Shown: positions 44,190-51,685, counted from the stretch's first letter. The stretch: DNA of 64,000 bases from Streptomyces sp. NRRL F-5122 (GCF_001507435.1 NZ_LMWH01000001.1:124001-188000), one strand, 5' to 3'. Numbers and translations: made by a program. Notes: generated from the letters alone by a model not told the origin.

Positions 44190-44358
44190 GACCAAAAAGC
44201 CTTCCCGGCTGAGAGAGTCCCCGTGACGGGCCCGTGAACTGCAAAGACCCGTACTCCTGTTGTGTCCTTCCGGCGTACGACGCAAACAGCCCGGGTATCA
44301 CCAAACGGGCAGAAGACGGTGCGTCAGCTGCCAAGGGTGAACGAGGAGTTGTGTAGGC

Positions 44359-45084
44359 ATGACGTGCTGGTATGAAGGGCCTCTGGCCGCATTCGACACG
44401 GAGACCACGGGCGTGGACGTCGAGACCGACCGGATCGTGTCGGCCGCCGTCGTCGTCCAGGACGCCCCGGGCACCCGGCCGCGGGTGAGCCGTTGGCTGG
44501 TGAACCCGGGCGTGCCGGTGCCCGCGGAGGCGACGGCGGTGCACGGGCTGACGGAGGAGCATCTGCAGCGCGAGGGCCGCTGGCCGTCGCCGGTGATGGA
44601 GGAGATAGCCAAGGAGTTGGGCGAGCACGCCGCCCGCGGCCGGCCGCTGGTGGTGATGAACGCGCCGTTCGATCTGACGCTGCTGGACCGGGAGTTGCGC
44701 CGTCATCGCGCGTCCTCGCTCGACGGCTGGTTCACCTCGGCGCCACTGCGTGTGCTGGACCCGCGGGTCCTCGACAAGCATCTGGACCGCTATCGCAAGG
44801 GCCGCCGTACGCTCACCGACCTGTGCGCGCACTACGGGGTCGCCCTGGACGGCGCGCACGACGCGGCGGCGGACGCGGTGGCCGCGATGGATGTCGTACG
44901 GGCGGTGGGGCGCCGTTTCGCCACCCGTCTCGACCGGTTGACGCCGGCCGAACTGCACGCCCTGCAGACGGGGTGGCACGCGGCGCAGGCACGCGGGCTG
45001 CAGGCGTGGTTCGCGCGCAGCGGTACGGAGGAGTCGGTGGATCCCGCGTGGCCGCTGCGGCCGGACCTGCCTGCAGCAGCCTGA
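44359..45084 (+). CDS. DnaQ-like 3'-5' exonuclease
   Basis: A 241-aa DEDD-family exonuclease. ExoI motif FDTETTGVD (two acidic residues) is at ~12-20, ExoII lies in MNAPFDLTLLDREL, and ExoIII in GAHDAAADAVAAMDV (HxxxxD type: DEDDh). It resembles the DNA polymerase III epsilon domain but stands alone. GAGGAG lies upstream of the ATG (44359-44361). A 169-nt intergenic region separates it from the divergent DUF4365 gene; a tRNA-Val gene faces it. The substrate (proofreading, repair or RNA) is not determinable by sequence. Confidence 0.88.
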   Translation: MTCWYEGPLAAFDTETTGVDVETDRIVSAAVVVQDAPGTRPRVSRWLVNPGVPVPAEATAVHGLTEEHLQREGRWPSPVMEEIAKELGEHAARGRPLVVMNAPFDLTLLDRELRRHRASSLDGWFTSAPLRVLDPRVLDKHLDRYRKGRRTLTDLCAHYGVALDGAHDAAADAVAAMDVVRAVGRRFATRLDRLTPAELHALQTGWHAAQARGLQAWFARSGTEESVDPAWPLRPDLPAAA

Positions 45085-45095
45085 GCAAACGAAAA

Positions 45096-45119
45096 ACCGG
45101 CCCGCCGCGACGGACCGGT
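45096..45119 (-). terminator. Intrinsic terminator after tRNA-Val(CAC) copy 1
   Basis: On the minus strand: accgg ... ccggt stem with an inner ccg/cgg pairing, then a run of five T (complement of aaaaa at 45092-45096). It lies 10 nt past the tRNA 3' end. The U-tract is a clear intrinsic signal, rare in this window. Confidence 0.7.
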
Positions 45120-45129
45120 CTTCTCCGGG

Positions 45130-45201
45130 TGGGCGATACTGGGTTCGAACCAGTGACCTCTTCGGTGTGAACGAAGCGCTCTCCCACTGAGCTAATCGCC
45201 C
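45130..45201 (-). tRNA. tRNA-Val(CAC), copy 1
   Basis: 72 nt; acceptor stem gggcgat/atcgccc, D-arm agctcagtgggagagc, anticodon loop ttCACac, T-arm with ggttcgaaccc. No encoded CCA. Differs from copy 2 by one base in the D-loop (gtggg vs gcggg). The -10-like TATTGT about 20 nt upstream (minus strand) may belong to its promoter. Confidence 0.95.
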
Positions 45202-45240
45202 GGGAACGCACTGAACAATACAGGTCCCGGCCGGGTTCCT

Positions 45241-45687
45241 TCAAACCGCTTGGAGACGGGCGAGAAGTCCCCGCCGTCCGGCCCGCATCATCAGCCAGTG
45301 GTTGGCACGGAAGACGGGCCGCCCCGGCACGGCGAGCCGGCTCAGCAGAGGCTTGTTCACGTCGACCACCTGGTCGTAGCGGGCGAGGGAGCCCGACGGG
45401 GTCGCGGTGACCGTCCAGCGCGCCCAGCCGTGGAGGTCGCCGGACAGCGCGGCCTCCAGGACTCCGGCCGACGGGTCGCGCCGTACCTCGCGCACCGTGA
45501 AGCTCAGGTCGTACGGCAGGAACGAGCGGATCCGGACCACACCGGTCGTGTCGTCGAGCCGGGTCACGTCCCGCACCTGGCGCCACCACGTCGGGTACTC
45601 CTCAGCCCGCTCCAGCGCCTCGTACACGGCGGCGGGCGGGACGGGCAGGGACCACAGGGTGCGGAAGCGGTAGTGCGTCCAGTCCAT
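45241..45687 (-). CDS. SRPBCC/polyketide-cyclase-like lipid-binding fold protein
   Basis: A 148-aa START/SRPBCC-type protein: MDWTHYRFRTLWSLPVPPAAVYEALE N-terminal strand-helix (in parts), YPTWWRQVRDV, a central antiparallel sheet (GWARWTVTATP) and a long C-terminal helix (NHWLMMRAGRRGLLARL). Such proteins bind hydrophobic ligands; the ligand is unknown. It lies between two tRNA-Val(CAC) genes. A 16-bp perfect palindrome starts 34 bp upstream of the ATG (45687) and may be an operator, so ligand-responsive control is plausible. Confidence 0.85.
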   Translation of the reverse strand: MDWTHYRFRTLWSLPVPPAAVYEALERAEEYPTWWRQVRDVTRLDDTTGVVRIRSFLPYDLSFTVREVRRDPSAGVLEAALSGDLHGWARWTVTATPSGSLARYDQVVDVNKPLLSRLAVPGRPVFRANHWLMMRAGRRGLLARLQAV

Positions 45688-45720
45688 GGGCAGAGTCTGC
45701 CCCGCGACCGGCGCCGCGAT

Positions 45721-45736
45721 TGAGTACCCGTACTCA
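45721..45736. promoter_or_regulatory. Perfect 16-bp inverted repeat, operator candidate
   Basis: TGAGTAC-CC-GTACTCA is a fully symmetric site centred about 41 bp upstream of the SRPBCC start. Size and symmetry fit a dimeric regulator (GntR/MarR/TetR-like). No regulator gene adjoins it, so the binder is unknown. As RNA it could also be a 6-bp hairpin. Confidence 0.5.
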
Positions 45737-45773
45737 TGCAGTACGGAGGGCCGCGGACCCAGAATGCGGCTGC

Positions 45774-45801
45774 GAGCGCCGCCGCCCGTGCGGCGGCGCT
45801 C
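45774..45801. terminator. 12-bp perfect hairpin in the non-coding stretch
   Basis: Arms gagcgccgccgc and gcggcggcgctc with loop ccgt. No U-tract follows on either strand. It could stop transcription entering the SRPBCC promoter region from upstream, or close a small RNA in 45802-46248. Confidence 0.5.
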
Positions 45802-46248
45802 CCCCGAGAGCGCCGCGCTCCGCCGTCATCGGGCACTTCGGAACGTCCCGCTCGGCGGTCGCAGCCTTCGACGCCGCTCCGCCGGATCCCCCGCCCGAAG
45901 TCCCCGTCGTTCTCCGGGAGGTGGCCCGGCTTCACATTCCGGACGTCCGGCGGCACTTGAAACCGAGCAGAACACGCCTTTTGTCGTACTTCCGCAGAAA
46001 TACCTCGGCGTTCCGGAATAGGGTGACGCATTTCTGTCCGCGGCCCATTCTCCGAGTCCGCCGCACCTCGATCTTCTTGATCCACGGACAGTTCTTTTCG
46101 AAGAACACGACGGGTCGTCCGGCTCTTTTCCCGGACCCTCGACCGCTCGCCGGAAGTAACGGAACGTGACCGACCGGTTCCTTCGCCGAGCCGTTGTGTG
46201 AATCGTTCCATTCGGGATGCCCGCCGCCCGGCCGGAGCGGACATACGA

Positions 46249-46294
46249 CGAGGGCGGCGTGACCCACGGTGTCCGCGAGTACACGCCGCCCTCG
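46249..46294 (-). terminator. Hairpin after tRNA-Val(CAC) copy 2
   Basis: A 12-bp perfect stem (cgagggcggcgt / acgccgccctcg) with a 22-nt loop, 7 nt beyond the tRNA 3' end. Its structure is unrelated to the terminator of copy 1. Confidence 0.7.
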
Positions 46295-46300
46295 ATCTTG

Positions 46301-46372
46301 TGGGCGATACTGGGTTCGAACCAGTGACCTCTTCGGTGTGAACGAAGCGCTCTCCCGCTGAGCTAATCGCCC
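46301..46372 (-). tRNA. tRNA-Val(CAC), copy 2
   Basis: 72 nt, identical to the copy at 45130-45201 apart from one D-loop base. Anticodon loop ttCACac; no encoded CCA. A TAATGT element lies about 17 nt upstream on the minus strand, matching TATTGT before copy 1. Confidence 0.95.
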
Positions 46373-46439
46373 GGGCGCACGGAGAACATTACCGCATGTC
46401 AGGTGCGTCTCCGACCATGCGCCGGCGGCAGCGAAGCGG

Positions 46440-46874
46440 CTACTCCTCGACGTTCCAGGGCATGGCCGCACCGAACCGCCAGACGTAGACACCGGCGAGC
46501 ACGGCCACGATCGTCACGCCGAGGGTGGTCAGCACGATGTTGCGCCGGCGCACCTTGGGGTCGAGCGCGCGCTGTGCAGCCTCGGTGACCTTGCGCTTCG
46601 TCCAGCGCAGCACCAACTGCGCCCAGACGAACTCGGTCGCCCAGAGCGCCAGGCCGGCGAAGATCACCAGCCAGCCCGGACCGGGCAGCGGAAGCAGGAC
46701 CACACCCACGGCCACGACGGCGAGTCCGGCCACGAAGACGCCCACCTGCCAGCTCAGATGCAGCGCCTTCCGTGCCTTGATGAATTCCGGCGCCCGGGAA
46801 CCGAGCTCCCGCTCCGCCTTCGCCTCGCTCGCAGCCACGGCGATCTCGCCCGGCTCGTCACTCGCCGTATTCAT
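46440..46874 (-). CDS. PGPGW (TIGR02611-type) membrane protein
   Basis: A 144-aa protein with three TM helices. The first pair is joined by the signature LPLPGPGWLVIFAGLALWATEF (PGPGW near residue 75), and the last lies at ~115-135. N-terminus charged (ASEAKAERELGSRAPEFIKARK). Family TIGR02611/PGPGW is assigned by motif; function unknown. ATG 46872-46874 is used; an upstream extension has no ribosome-site support. It is divergent from ssgB with a 191-nt shared promoter region. Confidence 0.85.
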   Translation of the reverse strand: MNTASDEPGEIAVAASEAKAERELGSRAPEFIKARKALHLSWQVGVFVAGLAVVAVGVVLLPLPGPGWLVIFAGLALWATEFVWAQLVLRWTKRKVTEAAQRALDPKVRRRNIVLTTLGVTIVAVLAGVYVWRFGAAMPWNVEE

Positions 46875-46980
46875 ACGAACAAAGCCTACCGGAGAGAAAC
46901 CGGTCACCAGAATGGGCGTACCACGCAAACACCATCTCGGCCGGATGAGCTACGCATAGACAGGCAAAACACTCAGAGGG

Positions 46981-47007
46981 GTTTACAACGGCACCGTAGG
47001 TGGCATG
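46981..47007 (+). promoter_or_regulatory. Candidate sigma-H-type promoter for ssgB
   Basis: GTTTAC (46981-46986) could be a sigma-B-like -35 (consensus GTTT), with GGCATG (47002-47007) as a weak -10 after 15 nt. In S. coelicolor, ssgB transcription is reported to depend on sigma-H, which makes such an element expected. The -10 match is poor, so this is a tentative call. Confidence 0.3.
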
Positions 47008-47065
47008 TCGATTTCGCCGACGTGCGAATCCCCGAGCGCACACTGAGCGAAAGGCCCTGGCGCTT

Positions 47066-47479
47066 ATGAACACCACGGTCAGCTGCGAGCTGCACCTGCG
47101 CCTCGTTGTGTCGAGCGAGTCCTCACTGCCTGTACCCGCGGGACTGCGGTATGACACGGCCGATCCCTACGCCGTGCACGCCACTTTCCACACCGGAGCC
47201 GAGGAAACCGTCGAGTGGGTGTTCGCCCGCGACCTCCTCGCAGAGGGCCTGCACCGGCCCACAGGGACGGGCGACGTCCGCGTCTGGCCGTCCCGCAGCC
47301 ACGGTCAGGGCGTCGTATGCATCGCCCTGAGCTCCCCGGAGGGTGAGGCCCTGCTCGAGGCCCCGGCGCGGGCCCTCGAGTCGTTCCTGAAGCGTACCGA
47401 CGCGGCCGTGCCACCCGGCACGGAGCATCGTCATTTCGATCTCGACACGGAGCTCTCCCACATCCTGGCCGAGAGCTGA
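47066..47479 (+). CDS. ssgB: SsgB, sporulation-specific cell division activator
   Basis: A 137-aa SsgA-like protein. The N-terminus MNTTVSCELHLRLVV and the segments LPVPAGLRYDTADPYAVHA, VEWVFARDLLAEGL and GTGDVRVWPS are those of SsgB, which recruits FtsZ to future septum sites in aerial hyphae of S. coelicolor together with SsgA. It is the most strongly conserved SALP and the length matches. Only AAAGG 13 nt before the ATG serves as ribosome site. The preceding 191 nt are shared with the divergent PGPGW gene. Its presence identifies a morphologically complex actinomycete. Confidence 0.96.
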   Translation: MNTTVSCELHLRLVVSSESSLPVPAGLRYDTADPYAVHATFHTGAEETVEWVFARDLLAEGLHRPTGTGDVRVWPSRSHGQGVVCIALSSPEGEALLEAPARALESFLKRTDAAVPPGTEHRHFDLDTELSHILAES

Positions 47480-47786
47480 AGCGACACCTCGAACCGCCCG
47501 ACGCCGTCCACTCGGGGAGACGGCTCGGGCCAGGACAACCGCATACGGCACACCCAGGGCGCCGTCGCCGCGAACCTTCGTGGTGACGGCGTTCGAGGTG
47601 CACGCGCACGGTCACGACGTTGTCCCGGATCGTGACGGAGGGGCCCCGCACCGCGGCCCGGAGCCGTCCCGTCCGCGCGGCGGCGGACTTCCCGCCCGGC
47701 TGCGCCCGTCCACGGCGGCGAGCGAGCCGCTAGGCTCGGCCAGCATCGGCGGGCGTCCGCCCGACCTCCAGGCCAGGGAGCGACAC
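47480..47786. other. 307-nt interval, no gene seen
   Basis: Between ssgB and the CGNR gene on the same strand. No coding frame with the right bias, no strong hairpin and no repeat that I can detect. It presumably includes the ssgB 3' end and the CGNR-gene promoter. Confidence 0.5.
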
Positions 47787-48344
47787 GTGCTGATCACCCA
47801 CGACACCCGGTGCGCGCTCGACCTCGTGGTGGATCTGGTGAACACCGCACCCGAGGGCGACGAGGCAGACGCGCTCCCGGACGTCGCCGCCCTCGACGAT
47901 TTCGCGCGCAACCACGATCTGAGCGATGTCGGCGTCCTGTCGGAGTTCGATCTCTCGGCCGTGCGGAAGATCCGCGGGCGGTTCGCCGCGGTCTTCGCCG
48001 CCCATGACGCCCGGACCGCGGCCGGGCTGATCAACGAGTTGGTCGCCGCGGCGGGAACGACGCCGCGCCTCACCGACCACGACGGCTACGACTGGCACGT
48101 GCACTACTTCGCACCCGGTGCCTCGGTCGCCGATCACATCGCCGCGGACTGCGGTATGGCCCTGGCGTTCTTCGTGGTCGCCGGGGAGCAGGAGCGGCTG
48201 CGCCGCTGCGAGGCGCCCGACTGCCGGCGTGCCTTCGTCGACCTCTCGCGCAACCGATCGAGGCGCTACTGCGACAGCCGCACCTGTGGAAACCGCCTGC
48301 ATGTGGCCGCCTACCGGGCGCGCCGCAAGGAGGCGGCGGGCTGA
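47787..48344 (+). CDS. CGNR zinc-finger (ABATE domain) protein, putative regulator
   Basis: A 185-aa protein. N-terminal ABATE-like domain (DLVVDLVNTAPEGDEADALPD in parts: VVDLVNT, DEADALPDVAALDDF), then a C-terminal CGNR treble-clef finger: RRCEAPDCRRAFVD, RRYCDSRTCGNR. Four Cys are placed as C-x4-C and C-x4-C. The family is thought to bind DNA as transcription regulators. GTG start (47787-47789) behind GGGAG. It stands alone; no target is visible beyond itself. Confidence 0.85.
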   Translation: MLITHDTRCALDLVVDLVNTAPEGDEADALPDVAALDDFARNHDLSDVGVLSEFDLSAVRKIRGRFAAVFAAHDARTAAGLINELVAAAGTTPRLTDHDGYDWHVHYFAPGASVADHIAADCGMALAFFVVAGEQERLRRCEAPDCRRAFVDLSRNRSRRYCDSRTCGNRLHVAAYRARRKEAAG

Positions 48345-48443
48345 GCGGGCCGTTGCCGGACGTTCCCGTCGTACGTTCCCCCTCGCGCGGGGCGGGGGCT
48401 GACGGAGCCCTCGGCGGGTGGCGCCAGGGGCTCCGCATACGGC

Positions 48444-48596
48444 TCAGAGCATCAGCAGATCGTGCAGTGATGCCATGAGCAGCAGGCAGCCGATAACCGC
48501 AAGGAAGATCATCAGCGGTGGCTGGGAAAGCGCGAAGAGACAACCCCGGCGTTCCTCGGGAGGAACAGCGGTGTCGCTCTGGGTTCTGTCCAGCAT
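48444..48596 (-). CDS. Putative 50-aa single-pass membrane protein
   Basis: Read by hand from ATG 48594-48596 to TGA 48444-48446. The first ~24 residues are polar (MLDRTQSDTAVPPEERRG), and a single hydrophobic helix follows (PPLMIFLAVIGCLLLMAS) with a short tail HDLLML. Charge and hydrophobicity are arranged as in a real small membrane protein with its N-terminus inside. The ribosome site is weak (GCGAG), and codon use is less biased than in its neighbours, so it could be spurious. It is the best coding reading of 48400-48600. Confidence 0.5.
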   Translation of the reverse strand: MLDRTQSDTAVPPEERRGCLFALSQPPLMIFLAVIGCLLLMASLHDLLML

Positions 48597-48752
48597 CTCG
48601 CGGCGATGATGACGCAGCCCGCACCCGCTACGCGATCAACACGCTCGGAATGACGGGGAGTTCTCCCATATCCGTGATCTACGGAACGAAGCTGATCCCG
48701 GCGTGTGCAACCTTGATCATCCGACGGCGTCGCGCGACCGTTGTGTCGTTTC

Positions 48753-48770
48753 AAAACGGCGCTCGCGCCG
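48753..48770 (-). terminator. Intrinsic terminator after the 148-aa membrane protein gene
   Basis: On the minus strand: cggcg-cgag-cgccg followed by tttt (complement of aaaa at 48753-48756), 15 nt past the stop. Confidence 0.65.
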
Positions 48771-48784
48771 GGCGGCGCGCCTCC

Positions 48785-49231
48785 TCAGATGCCGTGCTTC
48801 TTGAGGATGGCCTCGATGTCGCTGAAGTCGTCCGATGAGTCGCCCGCAAGGGGGGTGGCCTTGGGGCGGGTCGCCGGAGGGCGGGAGGCGCCGAGCGCCG
48901 GTGCGGAGGCCGCCGGTGCCACCGGCTCGCGCTCGGCGGTCCGGGCCGCTCTGCGTTCCTTGCGGGTACCGTCGCCGCGTCGGCGCTCCACCGCCCGTGT
49001 GGTCGCGAACAGCAGCCACGCGACGGCGAGCACACAGAAGCCCGCCCATGCCGTCGGACTGAACGCCGTGTCGGCCAGCCAGCCCACGACACCCGTCATC
49101 ACCAGGCCGACCGGCACCAACGCGTAGGCCGCGATACGGGCCGCGGCCAGAAAACGCTTGCGCCAGGCCGTTACCGCGGCGATCCCCAGACCGGCCGCGG
49201 AGACGGCGGAACAGACTGTCTCGGCAATCAT
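48785..49231 (-). CDS. 148-aa two-TM membrane protein of unknown function
   Basis: Two or three hydrophobic helices in the first ~85 residues (AETVCSAVSAAGLGIAAV, AYALVPVGLVMTGVVGWL, AWAGFCVLAVAWLLFAT), a basic loop (VERRRGDGTRKERRAARTAE), an Ala/Pro linker, and a distinctive C-terminus SDDFSDIEAILKKHGI that may be a docking or degradation signal. ATG 49229-49231 follows GGAGG by 7 nt. A TTTT terminator closes it. I recognise no family. Confidence 0.75.
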   Translation of the reverse strand: MIAETVCSAVSAAGLGIAAVTAWRKRFLAAARIAAYALVPVGLVMTGVVGWLADTAFSPTAWAGFCVLAVAWLLFATTRAVERRRGDGTRKERRAARTAEREPVAPAASAPALGASRPPATRPKATPLAGDSSDDFSDIEAILKKHGI

Positions 49232-49461
49232 CCGGACCTCCAGGGCGGTGATCGGTCGGGCAGGGTCGGTTCGTCCCTTCCATCCTGCACCGCCGCACAC
49301 CCCGCGGGCCACGGTCCGAGCGGACCTCAGGGAGATCTCCGGGTCGGCTCCTCCTCAGGGCGCGGCCCCTTCTGCACCCCGCGCACCACAGGCACCGCCG
49401 ACGCCCCCCGCCGGTCAGGTCCGGTTGGGGAGGCGTCCGCGGTCCTGGGAGACTGTCGCCC

Positions 49462-49983
49462 ATGAACGATTCCTCCCCCGCCCGTGCCGCCGCCCCCGTC
49501 CTGGACGTCTGGTGCGAGCTCCAGTGCCCCGACTGCCGCACCTCCCTCGAGGACCTGCGAGCGCTGCGCGAGCGCTACGGCGACCGGCTGGAGCTGCGGC
49601 TGCGGCACTTCCCGCTGGAGAAGCACCAGCACGCCTTCGCCGCGGCGCAGGCCGCCGAGGAGGCACTGGCGCAGGGACAGGGCTGGCCGTACGTGGAGGC
49701 CGTGCTGGCCCGGGTCGACGAGCTGAGCCGCCGGGGCGAGGCGCTCCTTGTCGAGGTGGCCGGCGAACTCGGCCTGGACGCGGAGGAGTTCGACACCGCC
49801 CTGATCGACGGCCGGCACATCCTGATCGTCGACGCCGACCAGGCCGAGGGCAAGGCGATCGGTGTGACCGGCACCCCCACCTATGTGATCGACGGACTGC
49901 GTCTCGACGGCGGCAAGAGCCAGGAAGGCCTGCGGGAGCGCATCGAGGAGATCGCGGACCGGCTCCTGGCCGAGGGGGCCTGA
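49462..49983 (+). CDS. DsbA-family thioredoxin-fold protein (CPDC)
   Basis: A 173-aa thioredoxin-fold protein of the DsbA/FrnE type. The active-site CPDC (LQCPDC) lies at ~residue 23 after VLDVWCELQ, and the cis-Pro loop is in VTGTPTYVIDG. A helical insertion domain (KHQHAFAAAQAAEEALA...) separates them. No signal peptide or TM, so it is probably cytosolic and not a periplasmic-type oxidase. GGGAG precedes the ATG (49462). It is convergent with the GNAT gene (stops 4 nt apart). Confidence 0.88.
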   Translation: MNDSSPARAAAPVLDVWCELQCPDCRTSLEDLRALRERYGDRLELRLRHFPLEKHQHAFAAAQAAEEALAQGQGWPYVEAVLARVDELSRRGEALLVEVAGELGLDAEEFDTALIDGRHILIVDADQAEGKAIGVTGTPTYVIDGLRLDGGKSQEGLRERIEEIADRLLAEGA

Positions 49984-49986
49984 GCC

Positions 49987-50811
49987 TCAGGCCAGGTCCT
50001 TGTAGAAGTTGTACGAGGTGGTCTCGTACCCCAGCGAGGTGTAGAGGCGTTCGGCCGGGGCATTGCCCGCGAAGACGTGAAGGGCGATGCTGTCCTTGCC
50101 GCCCTCGGCCGCCTGCGCCTCGGCGAGCAGCATCAGTGTGCGCCCGTGACCGCGGCCCCGGTGCTCGGCGTGGACCTCCACGTCCAAGACGAACGCGCTG
50201 TCCGGCCACAGTCCGAGCCACAGGACGCCGACCGGGTCCCCGTCGCTCTCCAGGACGCTGATCACCGTGTTCTCGCTGGCGAGGCCGTCCGGCAGGAATC
50301 GCACGTCGCTCTGCTCGGCCTTGGCGTACGCCTCGGCGGTGGACGCTCCCCGCTCGATCAGGCTGCGCGCGAAGCCCTCCCGCGCCTGTGCCCGCCACGG
50401 GCCGTACTCGGCCTCGGTCATGGGACGGGCCACGAGGCCGGCCGGCAGCCGGGGCACGTCGGCCTCCAGCCGCTTCTCCATGTTCCGGCTGCGCAGGACG
50501 TACCCGAGTGCCGTCGCCAGCCGGCGGGCCGCCTCGGCGTCACCGGGCACGGAGCCCTCGATGCGCTTGCAGCCCCAGCCGCGCGCCACCTCCTCGGCGG
50601 CCAGCGCGGCCACCGTGCCCCTGCCCCTTCCGCGGTCCGGCTCCTCGATGCACAGCTCCCCGAGGCAGGCCACGGTGGGCCCGTACTCGGGGTGCGTGGA
50701 CAGGTGTATCCCACCGATCGGACGGCCGTTCACACACACCTGATAGCGCTGTGAACGCGTTCCGTCCGGGTCGTGGCGAAGCGGCTCGGTCGGCCGCAGG
50801 GTCGTGGTCAT
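49987..50811 (-). CDS. GNAT-fold acetyltransferase (two GNAT domains)
   Basis: A 274-aa protein. An N-terminal degenerate GNAT domain (VNGRPIGGIHLSTHPEYG, LCIEEPDRGRGRGTVAALAA, GYVLRSRNMEKRL) is followed by a second domain with the acetyl-CoA motif VEVHAEHRGRGHGRTLMLLAE and the C-terminal NAPAERLYTSLGYETTSYNFYK. Substrate unknown. ATG (50809-50811) used; a GTG sits immediately upstream. It lies 52 nt downstream of pabC on the same strand and may be co-transcribed with pabB-pabC. Confidence 0.85.
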   Translation of the reverse strand: MTTTLRPTEPLRHDPDGTRSQRYQVCVNGRPIGGIHLSTHPEYGPTVACLGELCIEEPDRGRGRGTVAALAAEEVARGWGCKRIEGSVPGDAEAARRLATALGYVLRSRNMEKRLEADVPRLPAGLVARPMTEAEYGPWRAQAREGFARSLIERGASTAEAYAKAEQSDVRFLPDGLASENTVISVLESDGDPVGVLWLGLWPDSAFVLDVEVHAEHRGRGHGRTLMLLAEAQAAEGGKDSIALHVFAGNAPAERLYTSLGYETTSYNFYKDLA

Positions 50812-50863
50812 CACAGGTGTTCTACCCGGTACCGCGCCGCGGGGCAGCCGAATTTCGCCCGGC

Positions 50864-51685
50864 TCAGGGGTCGAGGTCGTTCCCCGCCCGCTCGTCGAAG
50901 ATCCGCATCGCCTTGGCGGTCACCGGACCCGGCGCACCCGGCAGTTCCCGGCCGTCGACCCGGTGCACCGCCTGCACGTCCCGCAGCGTGGAGGTGAGGA
51001 AGACCTCGTCCGCGCGCTCCAGGACGTCCAGCGGCAGATCGGTCTCCTTGGCGCCCGTCCAATCGACGGTGAGCGCGCGGGTGATGCCCGCGAGACAGCC
51101 GGAGGCGACCGGCGGGGTGTGGATCTCGCCGTCGAGGACCACGAAGACGTTCGACCCGGTGCCTTCGCAGAGCCGCCCGACCGTGTTGGCGAACAGCGCC
51201 TCGGAGGCGCCCTGTTGGGAGGCGCGGGCCAGGGCGACGACGTTCTCGGCGTACGACGTGGTCTTCAGGCCGGCCAGCGCGCCGCGTTCGTTGCGGGTCC
51301 ACGGCACGGTGATCACTGCTGTGGCGTCGGGTCGACGCTTCGTCGCTCCGACGGCGACCACGAGCGTCGGGCCCTGGTCGCCGCGGTCGGAACCGAGCGG
51401 GCCGTAGCCGCCGGTGTACGTGATGCGCAGCCGGCCGAGCGGCACCGGCTCGGCCTCCAGCACGGCGGCGCAGGCCCGCCGGACCTCGTCCAGGTCGGGG
51501 TCGGGCAGCCCGAGGCCGCGCGCCGAGCGAGTGAGCCGGTCGAGGTGACGGGTCAGCGCGAACGGCCGTCCGTCGACCGCCTTGACGGTCTCGAAGATGC
51601 CGTCGCCGACGGTCAGTCCGTGATCGAGGACGGAGACGCGGGCGGACTCGAGGTCCTGCAGCCCGCCGTCCAGCCAGATCTTCAC
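50864..51685 (-). CDS. pabC: Aminodeoxychorismate lyase
   Basis: A 273-aa class IV PLP-dependent enzyme that forms p-aminobenzoate from aminodeoxychorismate in folate synthesis. VSVLDHGLTVGDGIFETVKAV near the N-terminus (in parts: DHGLTVGDG, FETV), PLP-lysine in LAGLKTTSYAENV, and the GTGSNVFVV phosphate-binding loop are visible. The GTG start (51683-51685) overlaps the pabB stop as GTGA, so the enzyme is coupled to the preceding pathway step. Branched-chain aminotransferase relatives share the fold; the context settles the assignment. Confidence 0.9.
   Translation of the reverse strand: MKIWLDGGLQDLESARVSVLDHGLTVGDGIFETVKAVDGRPFALTRHLDRLTRSARGLGLPDPDLDEVRRACAAVLEAEPVPLGRLRITYTGGYGPLGSDRGDQGPTLVVAVGATKRRPDATAVITVPWTRNERGALAGLKTTSYAENVVALARASQQGASEALFANTVGRLCEGTGSNVFVVLDGEIHTPPVASGCLAGITRALTVDWTGAKETDLPLDVLERADEVFLTSTLRDVQAVHRVDGRELPGAPGPVTAKAMRIFDERAGNDLDP

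Larger units (their letters stand above)
45688..46248. other. ~560-nt non-coding stretch between SRPBCC gene and tRNA-Val copy 2
   Basis: No open frame has normal Streptomyces codon bias or a recognisable product. The part 45960-46170 is visibly lower in GC than its surroundings. The stretch contains the palindrome at 45721-45736 and a 12-bp hairpin at 45774-45801. It may be a degraded gene, an unannotated RNA, or an insertion scar; sequence alone does not decide. Confidence 0.5.

Noticed and set aside
45720..46169. A 149-aa plus-strand reading frame
   Set aside because: Codon third positions lack the strong GC bias of true genes here, no ribosome site is seen, and the product has no domain.
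45130..46372. Integrative element between the tRNA-Val(CAC) genes
   Set aside because: No integrase, excisionase, plasmid-transfer gene or repeated att core is present; complete tRNA copies point to duplication.
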